NCBI GenBank assembly: GCA_036734385.1
Contig: DAIMYQ010000060.1
Span: forward strand, 1-5,299
Source: JAAYPI01 sp036734385
GTDB lineage: Bacteria; Bacteroidota; Bacteroidia; Bacteroidales; Paludibacteraceae
Direction: 5' to 3'
DNA: 5,299 nt
Position 1 is the stretch's first letter; the number at the start of each line of letters is the position of its first letter. The translations under genes were made by a program, and so were the position numbers. Under the pieces are notes generated by a model. That model made no database searches and had not been told where the DNA came from. It saw only the letters and a program-made list of their open reading frames with translations. Shown piece by piece: positions 1-5,299 of the stretch.

Positions 1-416
1 ATGAATATATCGCCTCCAGAAGCTGTCTTTCCCTGTTTAGCTCCTGTTGCATCACGAAATACGAATGCAAGTTGAGAAACCACTTCACCTTCAGTCAATC
101 CATAGTAGTCGGTTATATTGGGGATGACGAGTTTCCACAAATTGACACCAATAGAATCTAATTTATATTTTGCAGAATTATCCAACCATGTTGGTGCATG
201 TTGCCACGTAGTACCCGAAGTCAAAATTACACCGGTATGTGCATAACAAGTTGTGGCACCAGCCATTCCTGCATTTCCGGCTGAAGCATTAAATATAACT
301 TCTATTTGTCCTCCATAATTTTGGGGAATATATGCAGGGATTGTTGTAACTACTTGCTGAGCAAATGCAAATATACCACACAGCAATGAAAGAAAAATAG
401 TGATAATTTTTTTCAT
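1..416 (-). CDS. Secreted protein, N-terminal part; probable Bacteroidales extracellular alpha-amylase-type protein (partial)
   Basis: The frame opens with ATG at 416 and stays open to the window edge, giving 138 residues of a longer protein. Residues 1-19 form a typical Sec signal peptide: KK at positions 2-3, a hydrophobic core, and an AFA|Q type I cleavage site after residue 19. Cys13 lacks a proper lipobox, so a lipoprotein is unlikely. The mature part (about 20-138) carries the motifs YAHTGV (58-63), APTWLDNSAKYK (74-85), LAFVFRDATG (116-125) and GGDIF (134-138). From memory, these match the beta-rich module at the N-terminus of secreted Bacteroidales GH13 alpha-amylases, many of which leave the cell by the type IX system. 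No catalytic domain or sorting tail lies in the window, so the enzymatic role is inferred; the same module may occur on other extracellular hydrolases. The gene lies downstream of the secDF terminator and probably has its own promoter. Secretion is well supported, amylase identity only moderately. Confidence 0.6.
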   Translation of the reverse strand, partial: MKKIITIFLSLLCGIFAFAQQVVTTIPAYIPQNYGGQIEVIFNASAGNAGMAGATTCYAHTGVILTSGTTWQHAPTWLDNSAKYKLDSIGVNLWKLVIPNITDYYGLTEGEVVSQLAFVFRDATGAKQGKTASGGDIF

Positions 417-455
417 GATGACATTTCTTGTGTTTAAAATTCTGAGTAAGGGAGT

Positions 456-463
456 GCAATATA
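456..463 (-). promoter_or_regulatory. Weak candidate -7 element for the secreted-protein gene
   Basis: On the minus strand this reads TATATTGC, a partial match to the Bacteroidota -7 consensus TAnnTTTG (4 of 6 fixed positions). An AT-rich stretch with CTTTTAAC lies about 18-20 bp upstream, where the -33 element would sit. It would give a leader of roughly 33 nt before the ATG at 416. The main argument is position: the gene follows a strong terminator and therefore needs its own promoter. The exact element is uncertain. Confidence 0.22.
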
Positions 464-506
464 CATATTATTTTTCTTTTGTTAAAAGAAAGCTGTATTT
501 TTTAAC

Positions 507-538
507 AAAAAAAGGTCTCATTTACATGAGACCTTTTT
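507..538 (-). terminator. Intrinsic terminator after secDF
   Basis: The arms 509-521 and 526-538 pair perfectly over 13 bp around a 4-nt loop (522-525); the core is GGTCTCAT/ATGAGACC. Read on the minus strand, the GC-containing core is followed at once by seven T (513-507), as in a Rho-independent terminator. It begins 21 nt past the secDF stop codon, so it should end that transcript. On the plus strand the hairpin is followed by five T (534-538), so it could also stop transcription from the other side, though no plus-strand gene is seen here. Confidence 0.88.
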
Positions 539-559
539 ACCGGTATCTTCTAACTAATT

Positions 560-3500
560 TTAATTTTTACCTTTTTTCAAGGCTCTTTTTCTCTGAATAT
601 CATAAGCTAACGGGGAAGCTATAAATAAACTAGTAAATGCCCCAATAGAAGTACCTAAGAGCAGAGCAAATATAAAACCACGAATGGTTTCTCCTCCTAA
701 TACAAACATTACAATTAATACAAGTATTACAGACAGACTGGTGTTAAATGTACGAGACAATGTATCATTCAAAGCAGCATTAAACAACTCTCTCTTTTCT
801 CGTTTAGGATACAAACCTACCATTTCACGAATACGGTCAAAAATAACTACCGTATCATTAACATCATACCCAATAACGGTAAGAATAGCCGCCACAAAGT
901 CTAAGCCAATTTCCATAGAGAATGGCATAACGGAAGAAAACAAAGAATAAAATCCTAACACAAATAATGTGGCATAGGCCAAGGAAACCAATGCTCCAAC
1001 ACTAAAAGAAAAGTTCTTAAATCGGAGAAGAATATACAAGGCAATACCGATTATTGCAAAAATAATAGCTAAATAAGCCGAATTCTTAATATCCTTTGCA
1101 ATGGAAGGTCCTACCTTTTGAGAACTTTGAATTCCTAAAGATTTATGTGAACTTTCCGGAATAAGAGAAGCCACTCCTTGTCCACTAATCATATATCCCT
1201 TGATAAACATCTCATTCGTAACCGATTGATTTTTAATCAATGGCTTTAGACTTTCATACAATTTAGTTTCTATTTCACCATCAATGGCAGTTGAATTATC
1301 CGCTATTTTATAGTTGGTTGATATACGAACTTGGTTTTCAGACCCAATAGTAATTACAGAAATTTGGGTTCCACGAAAAGAAGGTTCTATCAACTTTTTC
1401 ACATCCTCTGTATTAACTTTATTTTCGAAACGAACAACGTAATTACGACCTCCTGTAAAATCAACTCCTTGTTCTAAGCCTTTGGTAAAAAGAGAGGTCA
1501 TTGCCAATAAGGCAATTAGTCCGGCAATAATATACCCTGGTTTACGAATCTTTATCCAATCTATTTTAGGATCTTTCAGAAAGTTTTTGAACAATTTTGT
1601 CGTAAATGGAATATTTGATAATTGGTTCTTTTCTATCATTCTAACGTAAACGACATGTGTAACAAGGAACGATGTAAAGAACGATGTTATAATACCTATT
1701 ATTAAAGTTGTTGCAAAACCCTTAATTGGACCTGTCCCAAAATAAAACAAGATAAGACCTGTAAGAAGAGTCGTTACATTGGAGTCCAAAATAGCAGAAA
1801 ATGCATGTTTATAACCATCTGAAACAGCCTGCTTCTGGTTTTTACCTGCTGCAATTTCTTCTTTTATACGTTCATAAATAAGCACGTTGGCATCCACCGC
1901 CATACCAAGAGTTAGCACGATACCGGCAATACCGGACAAAGTAAGTACAGCTTTAAACGAGGCTAAAACCCCTATCAAGAAAAAGACATTTAACAACAAT
2001 GCGGCATCCACAACAACTCCGGGCAACCATCCGTAGACTACTACCATAAAGAGCATGATTAACACAAAAGCAACTATAAAAGAAACAACACCTTGATTAA
2101 TGGCTTCTTGTCCCAAAGAAGGACCCACGATGTCTTCTTGAATAATTCGAGAAGGGGCAGGCATTCGTCCTGATTTCAAAACATTTGCTAAGTCTTTTGC
2201 TTCTTCCGGTGTAAAATTACCGGTTATTTCGGAACGACCTCCAGTTATTTCTGTGTTCACATTTGGATAAGAGTAAACCATATCATCAAGAATTATGGCA
2301 ATACTCCGTCCTATATTTTCCTTTGTTAAACGTGCCCAAGTTTTAGCCCCTTCAGGATTCATCGTCATACTAACATTTGAGTAAGCTGAATACTGACTAA
2401 TATCATCACGAGCATCGGTAACAGCATCTCCAGCAAGAGGAGCTTTACCATCTCTATTGGTAACCTTAATTGCTATTAATTGGAAGAAATTTCCTTTTTT
2501 ATCAAGAGATTTAACCGTCCATCTGAAAAGAACATCTCTAGGTAATACTTCTTTGACCTGACGTGAATTTAGATATTTGGCCACAGTAGCGGTATCTCTC
2601 TTATTAACAATGCCGACAGCCGGACTTGCAATCAATTGTCCTTGTTGCACGTTAAGCTGCAACAAACTAAACAGAGGATTTTCTCGCTTATATTGTGCAT
2701 CTGTTTGTTTTGTTTCTTTTTTCTTATCCAATTGAGTAATAAGGGAATCTACACCTTTACCCGCTTTTGCATCAACAACCGATTTTTCAGCGGTTGTATC
2801 TTTTTCAGCTACTTTTACAGCTGTATCTTTTTTTATTATTTGGTCACGAACAACAGTATTGGCAGAAACCAACGCCTCATAAATCTCGGGTAAGTTATAT
2901 GTTTCCCAGAATTCCAAATTAGCGGATCCTTGAAGCAATTTACGAACACGTTCGGGTTCTTTCACCCCAGGTAATTCAATCAAAATACGTCCATTAGTTT
3001 CAAGACGTTGAATATTCGGTTGAACAACACCAAAACGGTCTATACGAGTACGCAACACATTAAAAGAATTATCAACAGTTGCTTTAACTTGATCTTTAAT
3101 CACAGCAATAACCTGATCGTTTGTGCTTTTCAGGTTAATTTTATCTTTTAAATCAAACGTGCTAAAAATAGCAGCTAAACGAGCATCCTTATCAATTTCT
3201 TCATAAGCTTGTTGGAAAAGATCCAAGAAATCTTTTTGACTGGTTGCTTGGCGTTTGATAGCCAAATCCATTGCTTTATTAAACGTTTCATCAGTGGTAT
3301 TATCTGCTAAATTTCTCAACATATCGGGAACTGATACCTCCAAAATGACATTCATACCTCCTTTTAGGTCAAGACCTAAACTCAGTTCTTTTTCACGACA
3401 TTCTTTCAGGGTATAATTCATCCACACTTTTTCAGTTGAAAGAGAATCTAGATAACGATACTCTTCCATTTTATCACCTTTAGCGTATTTTTTCGCCTGA

Positions 3501-3598
3501 CCGTCGTAGTAAGAACTTACCACATTAAAGGAAAGATAAAAAAGACATACCAATCCTAGAGCAATGGAAAAAAATTTAACAAATCCTTTGTTTTGCAT
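560..3598 (-). CDS. secDF: SecDF: fused SecD-SecF protein translocase subunit
   Basis: This 1012-residue inner-membrane protein belongs to the RND superfamily and uses the proton gradient to help the SecYEG/SecA channel move proteins into the periplasm. The SecD half has TM1 (about 8-26), the LGLDLKGG motif (74-81), a periplasmic region with RIDRFGVVQPNI (185-196) and ELPGV (208-212), and about five membrane segments between 500 and 652. The SecF half starts near 680, with a membrane segment at 688-704, GVDFTGG (711-717) and five further segments (840-997), giving about 12 in total. By alignment from memory, the proton-relay residues are present: Asp569 in GMAVDANVLIYERIKEE, Asp915 in YDVNDTVVIFDRIRE and Arg949 in LSRTFNTS. 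Fused SecDF is normal in Bacteroidota. A charged stretch at about 255-305 looks like an added linker. The ATG at 3598 puts the signal-anchor TM at the expected distance; no Shine-Dalgarno is seen. It has a candidate promoter upstream and a terminator downstream, so it is probably a single-gene unit. The frame is intact. Confidence 0.97.
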   Translation of the reverse strand: MQNKGFVKFFSIALGLVCLFYLSFNVVSSYYDGQAKKYAKGDKMEEYRYLDSLSTEKVWMNYTLKECREKELSLGLDLKGGMNVILEVSVPDMLRNLADNTTDETFNKAMDLAIKRQATSQKDFLDLFQQAYEEIDKDARLAAIFSTFDLKDKINLKSTNDQVIAVIKDQVKATVDNSFNVLRTRIDRFGVVQPNIQRLETNGRILIELPGVKEPERVRKLLQGSANLEFWETYNLPEIYEALVSANTVVRDQIIKKDTAVKVAEKDTTAEKSVVDAKAGKGVDSLITQLDKKKETKQTDAQYKRENPLFSLLQLNVQQGQLIASPAVGIVNKRDTATVAKYLNSRQVKEVLPRDVLFRWTVKSLDKKGNFFQLIAIKVTNRDGKAPLAGDAVTDARDDISQYSAYSNVSMTMNPEGAKTWARLTKENIGRSIAIILDDMVYSYPNVNTEITGGRSEITGNFTPEEAKDLANVLKSGRMPAPSRIIQEDIVGPSLGQEAINQGVVSFIVAFVLIMLFMVVVYGWLPGVVVDAALLLNVFFLIGVLASFKAVLTLSGIAGIVLTLGMAVDANVLIYERIKEEIAAGKNQKQAVSDGYKHAFSAILDSNVTTLLTGLILFYFGTGPIKGFATTLIIGIITSFFTSFLVTHVVYVRMIEKNQLSNIPFTTKLFKNFLKDPKIDWIKIRKPGYIIAGLIALLAMTSLFTKGLEQGVDFTGGRNYVVRFENKVNTEDVKKLIEPSFRGTQISVITIGSENQVRISTNYKIADNSTAIDGEIETKLYESLKPLIKNQSVTNEMFIKGYMISGQGVASLIPESSHKSLGIQSSQKVGPSIAKDIKNSAYLAIIFAIIGIALYILLRFKNFSFSVGALVSLAYATLFVLGFYSLFSSVMPFSMEIGLDFVAAILTVIGYDVNDTVVIFDRIREMVGLYPKREKRELFNAALNDTLSRTFNTSLSVILVLIVMFVLGGETIRGFIFALLLGTSIGAFTSLFIASPLAYDIQRKRALKKGKN
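2783..2827. repeat. Short imperfect in-frame duplication within secDF
   Basis: Two consecutive segments, 2783-2800 (18 bp) and 2801-2827 (27 bp), both begin TTTTTCAGC and both end GTATC on the plus strand. Both lengths are multiples of three. In the protein they give the similar units KDTAVKVAE (residues 257-265 region) and KDTTAEK (266-272). This is direct sequence similarity; that it arose by slippage or tandem duplication is inference. A run of seven T (2828-2834) borders the repeat. Confidence 0.55.
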
Positions 3599-3658
3599 AT
3601 TGTTTAAAAAAATTAGGTTACTATTATAGTTTATTTTTTACATTTTGGAAATAGCCTG

Positions 3659-3666
3659 CAAATATA
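3659..3666 (-). promoter_or_regulatory. secDF: Candidate -7 promoter element of secDF
   Basis: The minus strand reads TATATTTG, matching every fixed position of the Bacteroidota -7 consensus TAnnTTTG. Transcription would start near 3650-3653 and give a leader of about 50-55 nt before the secDF ATG at 3598. The -33 region (about 3676-3690) is T/A-rich (TTTCTTT) but has no clear TTTG, so the upstream half is weak. In an AT-rich gap such a match can occur by chance, but the position just before secDF makes it plausible. Confidence 0.5.
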
Positions 3667-3672
3667 GTTTTT

Positions 3673-3715
3673 TTTAAAGAAATTATTTAATTTTTACATT
3701 ATTCATTTCTTTAAA
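3673..3715. repeat. Perfect 11-bp inverted repeat upstream of secDF
   Basis: TTTAAAGAAAT at 3673-3683 is exactly inverted at 3705-3715 (ATTTCTTTAAA), with a 21-nt spacer. T-G wobble could extend the outer end of the stem in RNA. The promoter-proximal arm lies directly upstream of the candidate -7 element, overlapping where the -33 element would be, so it could be an operator for a dimeric regulator. It lacks a T run after the minus-strand stem, so it does not look like a terminator. Low sequence complexity makes chance a real alternative. Confidence 0.4.
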
Positions 3716-3751
3716 GGGTTAATTCTCCGAAACATAAGAGAAAATCTCTCA

Positions 3752-4801
3752 TTAAATGATTAACATGGCATCACCATAAGTGCCAAATCGATATTTTTCT
3801 TTTATTGCGACATTATAGGCATTCATTACATAGTCATAATCTCCAAACGCTGCCACTAACATCAATAACATAGAATATGGCATATGAAAATTGCTAATCA
3901 TGCTGGTTGCAACAGTAAAATCGTAAGGAGGAAAAATAAATTTATTTGTCCAACCATCAAACGGTTTAATCATACCACTAGTACTTGCAGCAGTTTCAAG
4001 AGAACGCATAACGGTTGTTCCCACTGCACAAATTTGTCTTTTTTCCTGTTTGGCTTCATTTACAATTTGAGTTGCCTCTGCCGTAACAATCATCTGCTCA
4101 GAATCCATTTTGTGTTTGGTCAAATCTTCCACATCTATTTCGCGGAAACTTCCCAAGCCGACATGGAGTGTTACATTCGCAAAATTGATACCTCTGATTT
4201 CCATGCGTTTCAACAACTCTCTACTGAAATGCAAACCTGCGGTAGGAGCTACAACAGCACCCTCATTTTTAGCATAAATTGTTTGATAACGTTCTTGGTC
4301 ACTGGGTTCCACAGGTCTGTTCAAAAATCTAGGTAGAGGAGTTTCTCCCAAGCTATACAACGTTTCTTTGAATGAGTCATAATCCCCATCATACAAAAAA
4401 CGCAATGTTCTACCTCTAGACGTGGTATTATCAATTACTTCAGCAACTAACGAATCGTGTTCCCCAAAATACAGTTTATTCCCTATTCTGATCTTTCTAG
4501 CCGGGTCAACAAGAACATCCCACAACTTCAAATCACGGTTTAATTCTCTCAACAAAAACACTTCTATTCTAGCTCCGGTTTTTTCTTTATTCCCATACAA
4601 ACGAGCAGGAAAAACTTTTGTATCATTGAAGACAAAAACATCTTTTTCGTCAAAATATTGGTACACATCCTTAAATATCTTATGGTCGATTTCGCCAGTC
4701 TTTCTATTTAAGACCATCAATCTAGACTCATCACGATATTTTTGAGGATGAGAAGCCAAAAGTTCTTCCGGAAGTTTAAATTTAAATTGTGATAGTTTCA
4801 T
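3752..4801 (-). CDS. queA: QueA: S-adenosylmethionine:tRNA ribosyltransferase-isomerase
   Basis: QueA moves and rearranges the ribosyl group of S-adenosylmethionine onto preQ1 base already in tRNA, forming epoxyqueuosine at the wobble position 34 of GUN-anticodon tRNAs. It acts in the cytoplasm and is the next-to-last step of queuosine synthesis. The 349 residues match the family's usual length (about 340-360). Family motifs appear in order: FNDTKVFPARLYG (58-70), GETPLPRFL (152-160), YQTIYAKNEGAVVAPTAGLHF (172-192), LHVGLGSFREIDVEDL (212-227), HKMDSE (230-235), VGTTVMRSLE (260-269), SNFHMPYSMLLMLVAAF (303-319) and YRFGTYGDAMLI (337-348). The ATG at 4801 gives the normal N-terminus MKLSQFKFKLPEELLA and lies 9 bp after the truB stop, so the two genes are probably cotranscribed and perhaps translationally coupled. 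No preQ1 riboswitch is seen before it, which fits a distal gene in an operon. The gene is intact. Confidence 0.97.
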   Translation of the reverse strand: MKLSQFKFKLPEELLASHPQKYRDESRLMVLNRKTGEIDHKIFKDVYQYFDEKDVFVFNDTKVFPARLYGNKEKTGARIEVFLLRELNRDLKLWDVLVDPARKIRIGNKLYFGEHDSLVAEVIDNTTSRGRTLRFLYDGDYDSFKETLYSLGETPLPRFLNRPVEPSDQERYQTIYAKNEGAVVAPTAGLHFSRELLKRMEIRGINFANVTLHVGLGSFREIDVEDLTKHKMDSEQMIVTAEATQIVNEAKQEKRQICAVGTTVMRSLETAASTSGMIKPFDGWTNKFIFPPYDFTVATSMISNFHMPYSMLLMLVAAFGDYDYVMNAYNVAIKEKYRFGTYGDAMLII

Positions 4802-4810
4802 ACGGTATTT

Positions 4811-5299
4811 TTATATACTTTTCAGTTGTTTTTCAAATTGTTCTAAATTCATACACTTGTCAATGGAAACAGCTCCAATTCGTGTACGCTGTAAGGCTGT
4901 TAAATGTGCACCGCTATGTAAGGCCTGGCCAAGATCTCTTGCCAAAGCTCTTATGTAAGTCCCCTTACTACAAACGACACGTATCTTGATTAATGGGAAA
5001 GCGTATTCCATTAATTCGATTTCGTCAATAACTAATTCTTTGGCTTTTATCTCTACTGTTTCTCCCTTTCTAGCATAATCATATGCCCTTTTACCATCTA
5101 TTTTGACCGCTGAATAAACAGGCGGAACTTGTTGAATGGAACCTATAAACTGAATCAACGTGTTTTCTACAAGCTCTTTTGTAATATGTTCCGTTGGATA
5201 AGTTACATCTATTGGAGTTTCCAAATCAAAAGAAGGAGTTGTTGCTCCCAATTGCAATGAAGCAATATATTCTTTTGTTTGGTATTGAAATTCTTCTAT
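4811..5299 (-). CDS. truB: TruB: tRNA pseudouridine-55 synthase, C-terminal part (partial)
   Basis: TruB converts uridine 55 in the T-loop of most tRNAs to pseudouridine. The frame is open to the right edge and gives 162 residues; the N-terminus, including the catalytic Asp of the GxxD motif, lies outside. A TTG at 5257 could be taken as a start, but the family sequence clearly continues upstream (IEEFQYQTKEYIAS followed by LQLGATTPSFDLETP), so it is internal. Visible motifs are VPPVYSAVKIDGKRAYDYARKGE, with the conserved active-site Tyr of PPxYSA, and CSKGTYIRALARDLG followed by GAHLTALQRTRIG. The protein ends about 25 residues after that, so it lacks the C-terminal PUA domain of the E. coli type; short TruB forms are usual in Bacteroidota. 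It is followed by queA after 9 bp, forming a tRNA-modification operon. In Bacteroides, truB-queA often follows uppP, which could lie just to the right of this window. Confidence 0.96.
   Translation of the reverse strand: MEEFQYQTKEYIASLQLGATTPSFDLETPIDVTYPTEHITKELVENTLIQFIGSIQQVPPVYSAVKIDGKRAYDYARKGETVEIKAKELVIDEIELMEYAFPLIKIRVVCSKGTYIRALARDLGQALHSGAHLTALQRTRIGAVSIDKCMNLEQFEKQLKSI

Larger units (their letters stand above)
3599..3751. other. AT-rich intergenic region between queA and secDF
   Basis: This 153-bp gap separates queA from secDF and is very AT-rich. It holds an 11-bp inverted repeat and a candidate secDF promoter, listed separately. I see no strong intrinsic terminator after queA: the only hairpin close to its stop is a 5-bp stem (AGAGA/TCTCT, 3737-3749) with no T run on the minus strand. 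Read-through from truB-queA into secDF therefore remains possible. The small open frames in it are too short to support a gene. Confidence 0.6.

Noticed and set aside
375..380. Cys13 of the secreted protein as a lipobox cysteine
   Set aside because: The preceding residues are SLL, not the usual L-[AS]-[GA] pattern, and a clear AFA|Q type I cleavage site follows.
400..624. Plus-strand open frame of 74 codons across the secDF terminator
   Set aside because: It runs antisense through the start of the secreted-protein gene, the terminator hairpin and the secDF end. It is rich in Phe, Tyr and Leu from T-rich DNA and has no recognisable motif.
684..950. Plus-strand open frame of 88 codons inside secDF
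   Set aside because: It is antisense to the conserved C-terminal SecF coding region, which fully explains the sequence.
2636..2893. Plus-strand open frame with a hydrophobic, Phe- and Cys-rich translation
   Set aside because: It is the complement of the Lys/Asp-rich linker in SecD; AAA and GAA codons read in reverse give Phe-rich pseudo-membrane protein.
3703..3735. Minus-strand 10-codon open frame (MFRRINPLKK) upstream of secDF, considered as a leader or secretion-arrest peptide
   Set aside because: It is very short, lies upstream of the candidate secDF promoter rather than in its leader, and has no signal sequence as secretion-monitoring peptides need.
3737..3749. Small hairpin right after queA, considered as a terminator
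   Set aside because: The stem is only 5 bp of AGAGA/TCTCT with a 3-nt loop, and no T run follows on the minus strand.
3884..4336. Plus-strand open frame of 150 codons
   Set aside because: It is antisense to the strongly conserved middle of queA; its Cys-, His- and Asn-rich translation resembles no protein I know.
4422..4989. Two further plus-strand open frames (4422-4745 and 4789-4989)
   Set aside because: Both are shadows of queA and truB on the opposite strand, without motifs.
5255..5257. TTG at 5257 as the start of truB
   Set aside because: The same frame continues upstream to the window edge with residues typical of TruB, so this is an internal Leu codon in a gene cut by the window.

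Overview
The window looks like chromosomal DNA of a low-GC member of the Bacteroidota, most likely of the order Bacteroidales. Four things suggest this: SecD and SecF fused in one long protein, a short TruB without a full C-terminal RNA-binding domain, a Bacteroidales-style QueA, and a signal-peptide protein whose N-terminal module resembles those of secreted Bacteroidales amylases. Promoter-like sequences fit the Bacteroidota -7 pattern (TAnnTTTG), and no clear Shine-Dalgarno sequences precede the starts. I cannot name the genus with confidence.

All four genes are on the minus strand, so transcription runs from right to left. At the right edge is the 3' part of truB (tRNA pseudouridine-55 synthase, start outside the window). 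It is followed after 9 bp by queA (a queuosine-pathway enzyme), so the two tRNA-modification genes almost certainly share a transcript. A 153-bp AT-rich gap follows, with a perfect inverted repeat and a good candidate promoter. Then comes the large intact secDF gene, which ends about 20 bp before a strong intrinsic terminator. After the terminator, a separate gene begins for a secreted protein, probably an extracellular alpha-amylase-type protein. It is cut by the left edge of the window.

Functionally the window holds two unrelated themes: tRNA modification (TruB, QueA) and protein export (SecDF, plus a protein that itself needs Sec export). All reading frames are intact, and there are no mobile elements, CRISPR arrays, tRNA or rRNA genes. 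Overall this is an ordinary housekeeping region. The items worth a second look are modest: a repeat-bearing charged linker in the SecD half, the regulatory gap before secDF, and the neighbouring secreted protein. I did not find an undescribed system.
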